Assembly (NCBI GenBank): GCA_963772635.1
Contig: CAVYYK010000016.1
Coordinates: 128,244 to 192,243 of the forward strand
DNA from: JAUXFS01 sp963772635
Lineage (GTDB): Bacteria; Pseudomonadota; Alphaproteobacteria; Rhodospirillales; Defluviicoccaceae
Direction: 5' to 3'
DNA length: 64,000 nt
Of the stretch, positions 37,451 to 45,666 are shown piece after piece. The notes under the pieces are model-generated. The model had not been told where the DNA came from and made no database searches. It saw only the letters and a program-made list of their open reading frames with translations. The position numbers and the translations under genes are program-made. Positions within the stretch are counted from its first letter, which is position 1, and each line of letters starts with the position of its first letter.

Positions 37451-37523
37451 GTCTACTTTTGTTTCGGCAATTTCATGAACTATATCAAGGCGCTGTGCGG
37501 AATTCGTGTCTACTTTTGTCTAC
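37451..37523 (+). repeat. Extra GTCTAC units before the full element
   Basis: A lone ATGTCTACTTTTG (GTCTAC at 37451) and a pair of GTCTAC units exactly 10 bases apart (37508 and 37518) precede the complete element. They look like partial or decayed copies of its left arm. Confidence 0.7.
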
Positions 37524-37570
37524 CGGCTCGAAAAGGCCGTCCTAGCAGAATCAAGGACTTAGCCGAAAAG

Positions 37571-37707
37571 ATGTCTACTTTTGTCTACTTTTGTCTACCT
37601 TTCACATTCGGACGGGAGGGGTTTTGTTTGTTGTCAACGGGTTGACCGCCACGGGGGCGTAACGAAGGTAGACAAAACGGCCTCGAAAGTAGACAAAAGG
37701 TAGACAT
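37571..37707 (+). repeat. 137-bp palindromic GTCTAC element, copy 1
   Basis: The left arm has three GTCTAC units with exactly 10-base period (37573, 37583, 37593). The right arm has three inverse GTAGAC units (37668, 37689, 37700; spacing 21 and 11). The outer ends are ATGTCTAC and GTAGACAT. A core of about 69 bases between the arms includes TCAACGGGTTGACCGCCACG. The reverse complement of 63863-63999 has the same length, the same unit spacing and the same core. It lies between the orphan SOS box and the aspartic protease. No coding function is evident. Confidence 0.9.
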
Positions 37708-37800
37708 TTCCGCTCCTGGCGGGGCTGCCTTAACCACTCCGAAACGCGGCGGCGTTAGGGTTTAGTGGTCTGGTTCCTTGGACAGGGGGCGAAGCGGAAG

Positions 37801-38331
37801 ATGATCGGCTGGGCGTTGCGCCACATGATGATCTGGGTCGGCGTTGCCGTCGCGCTCCTGGTCGCGATCGGTTACGGCGGCGACAAGCTCGGAATGGGCG
37901 ACCGCAAGGGAACCGGCACCGTGGCGGCTCCGGCGGGGCGGCCGGCACCGCAGAAGGCGGCGAGCCGGTCGATGGCGATCAGGGCCGGGCAAGGCGGTCA
38001 GTTCCTGGTCGACGCCGACGTCGACGGGGTGCCGGTCCGCTTCGTGGTCGATACCGGCGCCACCCGGGTGGTGCTGTCGCCGGAGGACGCCAAGCGCGTC
38101 GGTTTGCACGTGCGCGACCGTCATTTCACCCTGAGCGCCCGCACCGCCGGCGGCATCGTCCGGGCGGCGCCGGTGACCCTTCGGGAACTGCGCATCGATC
38201 ATTTGACGGTGCGGGACGTGGAGGCCTCGGTCAACGAACAACCGATCGGCATCTCGCTGCTCGGCATGACCTTCCTCAGCCGCCTCGACGGCTACCGGGT
38301 CGAGGGCGACAAGCTGATCCTGGAGTGGTGA
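37801..38331 (+). CDS. Membrane-anchored retropepsin-like aspartic protease
   Basis: A 176-residue protein with one N-terminal membrane segment (residues about 7-27) and a periplasmic or membrane-side protease domain. The active-site segment is VRFVVDTGATRVVLS, with the D-T-G triad of clan AA proteases, and the flap region and IGISLLGMTFLSRL follow as in the TIGR02281 family. One active-site Asp per chain implies a dimer. The function of these alphaproteobacterial proteases is not established. The ATG at 37801 is preceded by a modest purine run. Confidence 0.85.
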   Translation: MIGWALRHMMIWVGVAVALLVAIGYGGDKLGMGDRKGTGTVAAPAGRPAPQKAASRSMAIRAGQGGQFLVDADVDGVPVRFVVDTGATRVVLSPEDAKRVGLHVRDRHFTLSARTAGGIVRAAPVTLRELRIDHLTVRDVEASVNEQPIGISLLGMTFLSRLDGYRVEGDKLILEW

Positions 38332-38362
38332 GGCTGCCCCCTCACCCCAACCCTTATATGCG

Positions 38363-38635
38363 GAGATTTCTGTCAAGTCATTTTGGTGCGCCTTGTTTGT
38401 TGACGACGGGCATGTGCGTTGGGGATCGGAGCGCGGTGTTGAACAGGGGTCGCCTGTTCCACCTTATATCCGTGCCGGCGGGTGCCGGTCACCAAAAGCT
38501 GCGTTCGTGCAGGGCGCTCCGGGACGGGCGGCTCCTTCTCTCCCGCGTGCCGCGGCTGCGGCCCAGGGTAGGTACGGCACGCCCGATCCCGTGCACGGCC
38601 CGGCGCCGCTTGCACCGGGATGTCGGTCTTGGTGT
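38363..38635 (-). ncRNA. Candidate bridge/seek RNA region of the IS110-type element
   Basis: The 270 bases downstream of the transposase stop have no credible gene on the transposase strand and stay inside the element ends. In the IS1111 branch of IS110 the guide RNA that pairs with target and donor is encoded at this place. I see GC-rich self-complementary stretches but have not derived the fold or the target-binding loops. Confidence 0.45.
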
Positions 38636-39778
38636 CTATTTGACCACCGCCCCTTCGGGGACCAGACCCTGGGTCAGGTAGCGCCACAGCGCCACCATCA
38701 GCTTGCGGGCGACGGCGACGATGCCGATCTTGCGCAGTCGCTTGCCGCCGCCGGCGTAGCGCTCGCGCCACCATCGGCTGAGCGTGCTCGCGGGCTGATG
38801 GAAGACCCACATCCAAGCGCATTCGATCGCCAGGGTGCGTGCCCTTCGATTGCCGACCTTGCTGATTGGACGGTCGCGGTGGACATCGCCGCTGTCCCAC
38901 GGCCACGGCACCAGCCCGAAGCTGGCGCCGACCTGGCGCCTGTTGTCGAAGTCGCGCCAGAATGCTTCATGCATCAGCCCGCCGGCGAAGATCTCGCCGA
39001 TGCCCTTGAGCCGCTTGAGCCGGCGCGCGCCGGCGGACAGCGCCGTGTCCTCGTCGAGCGCCGCGCGCCCTTCCGCCTCGACGGCGGTGATTTGGCGCTC
39101 GACCAGTTCAAGCCGTTCGGCCTCGCGGCGGATCTCCGCGATCAGCGCCGGCCCCAGTTCGCGACCGTCGCCCGAGCGTATCGCGTCGAGCCGATCGAGC
39201 CAGCCCCGCGTCCCCGGCTTGATGTCGCTCACCCCTTGGGTTGCCAACAGCCCGCGAATGCGATTGCGATGGGCGGTGCGCTCGCGCACCAGACGCTCGC
39301 GCTCGCGGCTCCGCCGGCGGGCGTCCTCGACCGCCGGATCCGGCACCCGCACCACCCGCGTCAACTCCGTCTCGCCGCGTTCGAGGCGCAGCAACACCCG
39401 CAAAAGCCCGACCGTGTCCACCTTGTCGGTCTTCACCCTTTGCTTCCGCCGCGGCACCTCCAGGCTCGCCGGATCCAAAATCCGGTTGTCCACTCCGTGG
39501 GCCTTCAGCCACCGGTCGAGCCAGAACGCGTCCCGGCCCGCCTCGTAGCAGCTGACGATGCGCACCGCCGCCTCATCAAGCCTGCTCCGCTGGCGCTCGA
39601 TCAACCCCAACAGCGCCTCGCGGTCGCCGCCGGCGATCTGGTAGAGCCGCGCGTCGCGGTCACCCGGCAGCACAAAACCCACCGTCCAACACCGCCGGCC
39701 AAGATCCAGCGCCATATGAATCGTCGGCGTCTCCGTGGTATCCTCGCACCTGACGGTCATCTCGTTCCTTCGTGCCAT
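38636..39778 (-). CDS. IS110-family transposase (DEDD recombinase)
   Basis: A 380-residue RNA-guided recombinase. The RuvC-like N-terminal domain carries MALDLGRRCWTVG (Asp), SCYEAGRDAFWL (Glu) and KTDKVDTVGLL (two Asp), giving the DEDD set. The C-terminal transposase_20 domain has LKRLKGIGEIFAGGLMHE, GASFGLVPWPWDSG and KVGNRRARTLAIECAW; its catalytic Ser cannot be fixed by eye. ATG 39778 follows AAAGGAGGG; the longer frame to 40543 runs through rsmD in another frame and is not real. The frame is intact, so the element may be active. Confidence 0.92.
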   Translation of the reverse strand: MARRNEMTVRCEDTTETPTIHMALDLGRRCWTVGFVLPGDRDARLYQIAGGDREALLGLIERQRSRLDEAAVRIVSCYEAGRDAFWLDRWLKAHGVDNRILDPASLEVPRRKQRVKTDKVDTVGLLRVLLRLERGETELTRVVRVPDPAVEDARRRSRERERLVRERTAHRNRIRGLLATQGVSDIKPGTRGWLDRLDAIRSGDGRELGPALIAEIRREAERLELVERQITAVEAEGRAALDEDTALSAGARRLKRLKGIGEIFAGGLMHEAFWRDFDNRRQVGASFGLVPWPWDSGDVHRDRPISKVGNRRARTLAIECAWMWVFHQPASTLSRWWRERYAGGGKRLRKIGIVAVARKLMVALWRYLTQGLVPEGAVVK

Positions 39779-39848
39779 GCCACCCTCCTTTGGGTTCAGG
39801 GTTATCAGACACCTCACGGTACAAGACCACGAGGTGACCGTCGCATAG

Positions 39849-39952
39849 CCTCTCCCCCGACGGGGGGCGAGGGCCAAACAGGCGGCTTTAGGCGACAATA
39901 CCCTCTCCCGCGAGCGGGAGAGGGAGGGACCCGCATAGCGGGAGGGTGAGGG
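39849..39952. repeat. Cluster of REP-like palindromes
   Basis: Three GC-rich hairpins follow each other: 39849-39873 (CCTCTCCCCC with its inverse around GA), 39901-39924 (CCCTCTCCCG, GCGA-type loop, CGGGAGAGGG) and 39930-39952 (CCCGCATAGCGGG and a tail). They separate the insertion sequence from rsmD. The left flank of the insertion (38338-38353) looks like the other half of the first palindrome. Confidence 0.7.
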
Positions 39953-39969
39953 TCGATCGGTTGTCGCCC

Positions 39970-40533
39970 CTATCCGTACCTGAGGAACACCACCCGCGCG
40001 GCGCCATAGGTCCGTTCGTCGAGGACCGCGTATCCCGGCGGCGCCGCCAGGAGCTCGCGGGCGGCGACCTCGACCAGGCACACCGCGCCGGCGTCGATCC
40101 AGCGGCGTGACGCCAGGCCCTGCAGCGCCGGCACCGCCAGTCCCGATCCGTAGGGCGGGTCGAGGAAGGCGAGGGCGCACGGGGTACCGGCGGTGCGCGG
40201 CGGCGGCGGCAGGCGGCTGGCGTCCAGTTTGAGCAGGGTGATCGCCCCGGCCTCGCCGAGCGCCGCGGCGTTGCGGCGGATGCCGATGAGGGCGTCGGCA
40301 TCGGAGTCGATGAAGGTGGCCGATGCGCAGCCCCGCGACAGCGCTTCCAGGCCGTAGGCGCCGGTGCCGGCGAACACGTCGAGGGCCGCCGTCGCGTCGA
40401 AACCGACCCAGTCGAGGCCGTGGGTCAGGATGTTGAACGCGGCCTCGCGGGCCCGGTCCGAGGTCGGTCGGATGCCTTCGCCCTTGGCAAGACGGATCGG
40501 CCGGCCGCGGTGCCGGCCGGCGACGATCCTCAC
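39970..40533 (-). CDS. rsmD: 16S rRNA (guanine-966-N2)-methyltransferase RsmD
   Basis: A 187-residue SAM-dependent enzyme that methylates G966 of 16S rRNA. It starts VRIVAGRHRGRPIRL, has PTSDRAREAAFNIL, the SAM loop ALDVFAGTGAYGLEALSRG, and the catalytic DPPYGSG in LAFLDPPYGS. GTG 40533 is the start; its bases overlap the rluB stop (GTGA), which shows translational coupling. It is the last gene of a rluB-rsmD unit; a REP cluster follows. Confidence 0.93.
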   Translation of the reverse strand: MRIVAGRHRGRPIRLAKGEGIRPTSDRAREAAFNILTHGLDWVGFDATAALDVFAGTGAYGLEALSRGCASATFIDSDADALIGIRRNAAALGEAGAITLLKLDASRLPPPPRTAGTPCALAFLDPPYGSGLAVPALQGLASRRWIDAGAVCLVEVAARELLAAPPGYAVLDERTYGAARVVFLRYG

Positions 40534-41276
40534 CGCAGCACACCCTTGCCCAGTTGCTCGCGCAGCACCTTCCTGGGTACCGGGGCGACCTCGCCGCGTT
40601 TCAGGGTTCCCAATTGGAACGGGCCGTAGGAGGTGCGGATCAGCCGGTTGACCGTCAGCCCCAGGTGCTCCAGGACCTTGCGGACCTCGCGGTTCTTGCC
40701 TTCGCGGAGCGTGAGCGTCAGCCAGGAGTTGGGGCCCTTGCCGCTGTCGAGGTGGGCGGTGATCGGGGCGTAGCGGACGCCGTCGACGGTCACCCCCTGT
40801 TCCAGCCGCTCCAGCGCCGGCTCGTCGACCAGGCCGTAGACGCGCACCCGGTAGCGCCGCGCCCAGCCGGTCGCCGGCAGCTCGAGATGGCGGGCGAGGT
40901 CGCCGTCGTTGGTGAGCAGCAAAAGGCCCTCGGAGGTGAAGTCGAGCCGGCCGACCGAGATCACCCGGCCCAGGTCCTCGGGCAATCGGTCGAACAGGGT
41001 GGGGCGTCCCTCCGGATCGCGATGGGTGGTCAGCAGCCCCGGCGGCTTGTGGTAGCGCCACAGCTTCGCCTCCGGCCGCCCCGGCAACGGCTTTCCGTCG
41101 ACGGTGATCCGGTCGGTCTCGCCGACCGTCACCGCCGGAGACGACAGCGCCTTGCCGTTGAGGGTCACCCGTCCGTCGGCGATCCACTGTTCCGCCGTTC
41201 GCCGCGAGCAGAGACCGGCATGGGCGATCACCTTGGCGATCCGCTCGCCCTTGGCCGGGGTTGGGGCCTCGGTCAT
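40530..41276 (-). CDS. rluB: 23S rRNA pseudouridine synthase, RluB type
   Basis: A 248-residue enzyme that converts uridine to pseudouridine in rRNA. The N-terminal S4 RNA-binding domain (KVIAHAGLCSRRTAEQWIAD) covers about residues 10-70. The catalytic domain has VGRLDFTSEGLLLLTNDG with the catalytic Asp of the G-R-L-D motif, RRYRVRVYGLVDE, and GKNREVRKVLEHLGLTVNRL. RluB is the closest member by length, but RluE/RluF-like specificity cannot be excluded. Its ATG overlaps the stop of the hydrolase upstream. Confidence 0.88.
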   Translation of the reverse strand: MTEAPTPAKGERIAKVIAHAGLCSRRTAEQWIADGRVTLNGKALSSPAVTVGETDRITVDGKPLPGRPEAKLWRYHKPPGLLTTHRDPEGRPTLFDRLPEDLGRVISVGRLDFTSEGLLLLTNDGDLARHLELPATGWARRYRVRVYGLVDEPALERLEQGVTVDGVRYAPITAHLDSGKGPNSWLTLTLREGKNREVRKVLEHLGLTVNRLIRTSYGPFQLGTLKRGEVAPVPRKVLREQLGKGVLR

Positions 41277-41992
41277 CGCCGTTGCCGGGCGGCGTCGACG
41301 AAGGCGGCGAACAGGCGCTTGTCGCCGTCGCTGAGCTCGAACTCGGGGTGCCACTGGACGCCGAGACAGAACCGCTTGTCCGGCGCCTCGATGCCCTCGA
41401 TCACCCCGTCGGGGGCCAGCGCGTTGACCACCACGCCTTGCGGCGCGTCCTTGGCCGCCTGGTGGTGGGCGCTGTTGACCGCAAGCTCGGCGACGCCGAC
41501 GATGGCGCGCAGCCGGGTGCCGTCGACGATGCTGACCGTGTGTCCCGGCTGGTCGCGCGGGTTGGGCTGTTCGTGGGCGAGGGCGGCCTCGACCTCGTCG
41601 GGGATGTGCTGGATCAGGGCGCCGCCGAGGACCACGTGCAGCAGCTGCTGGCCGCCGCAGATGCCGAGCACCGGCATGTCGCCGGCAAGCGCGCCGCGGG
41701 TGATCGCCAGCTCGAAGGCGGTGCGCCGGTCCTTGGTGCGCACCGTCGCATGACGGCTTGCGGCGCCGAACACCGCCGGATCGACATCGAAGTTGCCGCC
41801 GGAAACCAACAGCCCGTCGAGCCGCTCGAGATAGGCGTCGGCCTGGTCCGGTTCGTGCGGCAGCATCATCGGCAGACCGCCGGCGTTGACCACCGCGTGG
41901 CAGTAGTTCTGGCGCAACGCCAGCCACGGAAACTTGGAGTAGCCGCCGGGCTCCTCGGAGTCGACGGTGATGCCGATGACAGGTCGGGACAT
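41273..41992 (-). CDS. Class I glutamine amidotransferase-like hydrolase, PuuD type (peptidase C26)
   Basis: A 239-residue cytosolic enzyme related to gamma-glutamyl-gamma-aminobutyrate hydrolase. It has GIT and N-terminal VDSEEPGGYSKFPWLALRQNY, LDGLLVSGGNFDVDP, the nucleophile Cys in VLGICGGQQLLHV, and the His-Glu pair in GVQWHPEFELSDG. Such enzymes cleave gamma-glutamyl amides in polyamine breakdown. The PuuC-like dehydrogenase is 38 kb away, so the pathway is not proven by neighbours. It starts a run of overlapping minus-strand genes with rluB and rsmD. Confidence 0.87.
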   Translation of the reverse strand: MSRPVIGITVDSEEPGGYSKFPWLALRQNYCHAVVNAGGLPMMLPHEPDQADAYLERLDGLLVSGGNFDVDPAVFGAASRHATVRTKDRRTAFELAITRGALAGDMPVLGICGGQQLLHVVLGGALIQHIPDEVEAALAHEQPNPRDQPGHTVSIVDGTRLRAIVGVAELAVNSAHHQAAKDAPQGVVVNALAPDGVIEGIEAPDKRFCLGVQWHPEFELSDGDKRLFAAFVDAARQRR

Positions 41993-42069
41993 GGCCGGAC
42001 TGTACGGTTCGGCCGGGCCGGGCGCAACGGCCTTGACCCGCCCCGCTCCGCCGTCCCAAGGTTGCGGCG

Positions 42070-42522
42070 ATGACCGAACGATCGTTCATGGAACTCGCCC
42101 TCGCCGAGGCGGAACGGGCGGCGCGTCGCGGCGAGGTGCCGGTCGGCGCGGTCCTGGTCGATGGCGTGAGCGGGTCCGTCCTTGCCGCCGCCGGTAACCG
42201 GGTCGAGGAACTGAGCGATCCGACCGCCCATGCCGAGATGCTGGCGATCCGCGAGGCGGCGGCGAAGCTGGGGGCGCCGCGGCTCACGGGGTGCGACCTC
42301 TACGTCACCCTCGAGCCCTGCGCGATGTGCGCCGCGGCGATCTCGTTGGCGCGGCTGCGCCGGCTCTACTTCGGCGGCTACGATGCCAAGGGCGGCGGCG
42401 TCGAGCACGGGGCCCGCGTTTTCGCCCAGCCCACCTGCCACCATCGTCCCGAGGTCTACGGCGGCATCGGCGAAACCGAAGCCGGAGTGCTTCTCCGCGC
42501 GTTTTTCGGCGAACGGCGATAG
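42070..42522 (+). CDS. tadA: tRNA-specific adenosine deaminase TadA
   Basis: A 150-residue zinc enzyme that converts adenosine-34 of tRNA-Arg(ACG) to inosine. The zinc and proton-shuttle motif is DPTAHAEMLAIR (His and Glu) and the Cys pair is in LEPCAMCAAAI. The end TCHHRPEVYGGI is typical of TadA and not of cytosine deaminases. It is divergent from the hydrolase gene, with 77 bases between. tadA is usually essential, and the frame is intact. Confidence 0.94.
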   Translation: MTERSFMELALAEAERAARRGEVPVGAVLVDGVSGSVLAAAGNRVEELSDPTAHAEMLAIREAAAKLGAPRLTGCDLYVTLEPCAMCAAAISLARLRRLYFGGYDAKGGGVEHGARVFAQPTCHHRPEVYGGIGETEAGVLLRAFFGERR

Positions 42523-42541
42523 CGGGGGTCGGCACCCCCGT

Positions 42542-42856
42542 TCAGTGCCCGCTGATGGTGGCGTGGAGCGGTTTCGTCTCCTCGAAGGTCTTTTGCTGCT
42601 CCGCCGAGGCTTCCTTCTGGTACTTGGCCTTCCAGTCGTTGAAGGGCATGCCGTAGACGATGTCGCGGGCCTGGTCGTAGGACATCTCGATGCCCCGCTC
42701 CTTGGCCGCGGCCGCATACCACTTGGACAGGCAGTTGCGGCAGAAGCCCGCCAGGTTCATCAGATCGATGTTCTGCACGTCGGTGCGCCGCTGCAGGTGC
42801 TCGACCAGTCCGCGAAAGGCGGCGGCCTCCAGTTCGACGCGGCTTCGCTCATCCAT
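42542..42856 (-). CDS. DUF1244 family protein
   Basis: A 104-residue protein with the conserved LEAAAFRGLVEHLQRRTDVQ, NIDLMNLAGFCRNCLSKWY and VYGMPFNDWKAKYQ of DUF1244, a family typical of alpha- and gammaproteobacteria. The two Cys in FCRNCLSKW may bind metal. Function is not established. GGGAGAGAG stands before ATG 42856. A longer frame runs through from purD only because purD is frameshifted. Confidence 0.9.
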   Translation of the reverse strand: MDERSRVELEAAAFRGLVEHLQRRTDVQNIDLMNLAGFCRNCLSKWYAAAAKERGIEMSYDQARDIVYGMPFNDWKAKYQKEASAEQQKTFEETKPLHATISGH

Positions 42857-42876
42857 GTCTCTCTCCCGTTTTGCTG

Positions 42877-44149
42877 CTACCGACCGATGGCGCGCCAGCC
42901 GATGTCGCTGCGCCAGAAGCCCGCCGGCCAATCGATCAAATTGACCGCCCGGTAGGCCAGCTTCTGGGCGTCGGCGACCGTCGGCGCCCGCGCCGTGACC
43001 CCGAGGACCCGACCGCCGTTGGCCAGGATCTCGCCGTTTTCGCGCACTGGTGCCGGCATGGAAAACCTCGACACCATCGACGGCGTCAACCTTTTCCAGG
43101 CCGCCGATCCGCGAGCCCTTGGCGTAGTGGCCGGGATAGCCTTTGGTTGCCATCACGACGACCAGGGCCGGATCGGGGTGCCATTCGAGCTTGACGTCAT
43201 CCATACGCCCCTCCGTGCACGCGAGCAATGCTTCCAACAGGTCCGACTTGAGGCGCATGATCAGCGGCTGACACTCGGGGTCGCCGAACCGGGCGTTGAA
43301 CTCCAGGACCTTGGGTTGTCCTTTGTCGATCATCAGCCCGGCGTACAGCAGGCCTTTGTACGGGCGGCGCTCGGCGGCCATGGCTTCGACGGTCGGGATC
43401 ATGATGCGGTCGAGGATCGTCTTCGCCATCGCGTCGGTGACCACCGGAGCCGGCGAATAGGCGCCCATCCCGCCGGTGTTCGGTCCCTCGTCGCCGTCGT
43501 GGGCAGCCTTGTGATCCTGGGCCGACGCCAGCGGCACCACCCGCGTCCCATTGACCAGCGCGAAAAAGCTGGCCTCCTCGCCCTTCAGAAACTCCTCGAT
43601 GATCACTTCCGCGCCGGCCCGGCCGAACGCCCCTTCGGTCATGATATGGTCGATCGCCGCGAACGCCTCGTTCTCGTTGCGGCAGAGGATCACCCCCTTG
43701 CCGGCGGCGAGACCGTCGGCCTTGACGACGATCGGCGCGCCCTGGCGAATGATGAACTCCTTGGCCTCGTCGGGCTCGTCGAAACGGCCGTAGGCGGCGG
43801 TGGGGATGCCGTAGTGGGCGCAAAGGTCCTTCATGAACCCCTTTGAGCCCTCGATCTCGGCGGCGCGGGCGTTGGGCCCGAACGCCTTGATGGCGGCGGC
43901 TTCGAGCCGGTCGACCAGGCCGGCGACCAAAGGAACCTCCGGACCGACGACGACGAAGTCGATGGACCGGTCGGCGGCAAAGGCGACGACGCGGTCGATG
44001 TCATCGGCGGCGACGTCGACGCATTCGGCGACCCGGGCGATGCCGGCGTTGCCCGGCGCGCAGTAAAGCTTGTCGCACAGGGGTGATTTTGCGATCGCCC
44101 AGCACAGGGCATGCTCACGTCCGCCCGATCCGACCACCAGTACTCTCAT
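42877..44149 (-). CDS. purD: Phosphoribosylamine-glycine ligase PurD (one-base frameshift)
   Basis: ATP-grasp enzyme of purine synthesis that joins glycine to phosphoribosylamine. The main frame starts MRVLVVGSGGREHALCWAIA and has VVVGPEVPLVAGLVDRLE, VVKADGLAAGKGVILC, GPNTGGMGAYSPAPVV and LEFNARFGDPECQPL. Near 43050 it is thrown off after VDGVEVFHAGT. Another frame then gives GEILANGGRVLGVTARAPTV and WRSDIGWRAIGR, the normal PurD end, stopping at 42877. One surplus base accounts for the 3n+1 length. Without it the frame would run into DUF1244 as a false fusion. Confidence 0.92.
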
Positions 44150-44213
44150 CAAATGTTCCCCGGTCCCCGCAGTCGCTTTGCTCCGTTCGCGTGATTCGGC
44201 CATACTCGCCAGA

Positions 44214-45642
44214 ATGGCGCACCATCCTAACACCGACGGTTCCGATCACAACCAGCCCGTATTGACGGTCGGGGAGATCTCTCACGCGCTCAAGCGCTGC
44301 GTCGAGGGTGCATTCGACTTCGTTCGGGTGCGCGGCGAACTCAGCGGGTTCAAGCGGGCCGGGTCCGGACATCTGTATTTCTCTCTCAAGGACGAGAACG
44401 CCGTCCTCGACGGCGTCTGCTGGCGGAACGCGGCTTCGCGCCTCGCCATCGGCCCCGAGGACGGGATGGAGGTGGTGGTGACCGGCCGCCTGACCACCTA
44501 TCCGGGGCGTTCCAAATACCAGATCGTCGTCGAGGCCATGGAACTCGCCGGCGAAGGGGCGCTGTTGAAGCTGCTCGAGGATCGCCGCAAGAAACTGGCT
44601 GCGGAAGGCCTTTTCGAATTCGGAGCGAAAGAAGCCCATCCCCTTTCTGCCGGAGGTCATCGGCGTGGTGACGTCGCCGACCGGGGCGGTGATCCGCGAT
44701 ATCCTGCACAGGCTGTCCGATCGCTTTCCGCGCCGGGTGCTGCTGTGGCCGGTGCTGGTTCAGGGACAGGGGGCGGCGGAACAGGTGGCGGCGGCGATCG
44801 CGGGGTTCAATCGGCTGCCGGCCGCCGGCGCCGTGCCCCGCCCGGACGTGCTGATCGTCGCCCGCGGCGGAGGAAGTCTGGAGGATCTGTGGGCGTTCAA
44901 CGAAGAGGTCGTCGTCCGTGCGGCGGCCGACAGCGGCATTCCGCTGATTTCGGCGGTCGGCCATGAAACCGACACCACTCTAATCGATTTCGCCGCCGAC
45001 CGGCGGGCTCCGACCCCGACGGCGGCCGCCGAAATGGCCGTGCCGGTCCGCATGGACCTTGTGGCCCAAGTCCTGGACTGCGGGACTCGGCTCGTCGGCG
45101 CGGTCAACCGAATGACCAAAGAGCGGCGCATTCGGCTCGAAGCGATTTCGCGGGGCATACCGAAGGTCGCGCGATTGGTCGAGGAAGCCCGGCAACGCCT
45201 CGACGACTGGTCCGAGCGACTGGTCAACAGTTTGGCCGTTGGCCTCGACCGTCGACGCGCACTGGCGCAGCAGCTAGCCGGACGCCTGGTAAGCCCTGGG
45301 CAGCGTATCGCCTTCGAGCGAAACCGCGTGCTCGCCGAGGCCCGCGCGCTCAACTCGGCGGTCAAGGTCCGTTTGCAGGAACGACGGCGCGGTCTGGATC
45401 ACCTCGCCGCACTGCTCGACAGCTTTTCCTATCAGCGTGTGCTCGAACGTGGGTTTGCTTTGGTGCACGACCGGGCAGGGCATGCCGTTGTCACGGTCGA
45501 GGCCTTGAAACCGGGAATGGGCTTGGGCCTTCGGTTCCACGACGGCGAAGCCGCGGTGACCGTCGACGACGGGGCAAAGCCGCGAAAGCGGTCTGCGTCC
45601 AAGGCTGGCAAGCCCGACGATGGGCAGGGAACCCTGCTATGA
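44214..45642 (+). CDS. xseA: Exodeoxyribonuclease VII large subunit XseA (one-base frameshift)
   Basis: Catalytic large subunit of exonuclease VII, which degrades single-stranded DNA with XseB. The N-terminal OB-fold (LTVGEISHALKRCVEGAFDF, RVRGELSGFKRAGSGHLYFS) is in one frame to about 44620. There an extra A in CGAATTCGG shifts it; the next frame continues KKPIPFLPEVIGVVTSPTGA, then RGGGSLEDLWAFNEEVV and SAVGHETDTTLIDFAADRRA, the usual catalytic core, and a long coiled coil. The 3n+1 length agrees with one extra base. It converges on tldE with a 24-base gap. xseB is not in the window. Confidence 0.92.
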
Positions 45643-45666
45643 GAGCGATTTCGAGGAGCCTCGCGT

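Larger units (their letters stand above)
38354..39848 (-). mobile_element. IS110-family insertion sequence (IS1111-like layout)
   Basis: About 1.5 kb containing one transposase gene, about 70 bases before it and about 280 non-coding bases after it. Short subterminal inverted repeats TATGCG (38357-38362) and CGCATA (39842-39847) bracket it. The flanks, CCCTCACCCCAACCC on the left and CTCTCCCCCGACGG on the right, join to a REP-like palindrome, which is the preferred target of this family. No target duplication is expected for IS110 elements. The exact ends are uncertain by a few bases. Confidence 0.75.

Noticed and set aside
37379..37645. An 88-codon frame with repeated VYFCLP-like segments
   Set aside because: The repeats come from the GTCTAC units of the DNA element; the frame has no ribosome-binding site and ends inside the element.
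37451..37707. GTCTAC units as a CRISPR array
   Set aside because: Units are 6 bases with 4-base spacers and both orientations occur; there are no 25-40-base repeats with unique spacers and no cas genes.
38636..40543. A 635-codon frame with the IS110 transposase as its C-terminal part
   Set aside because: The upstream part is antisense-free shadow of rsmD and REP repeats. The transposase begins at ATG 39778 behind AAAGGAGGG.
42542..44233. One long frame joining PurD to a DUF1244 domain
   Set aside because: The usual PurD C-terminus continues in another frame after about 43050 and stops at 42877, and DUF1244 has its own ATG with a good ribosome-binding site. The fusion comes from a one-base error.
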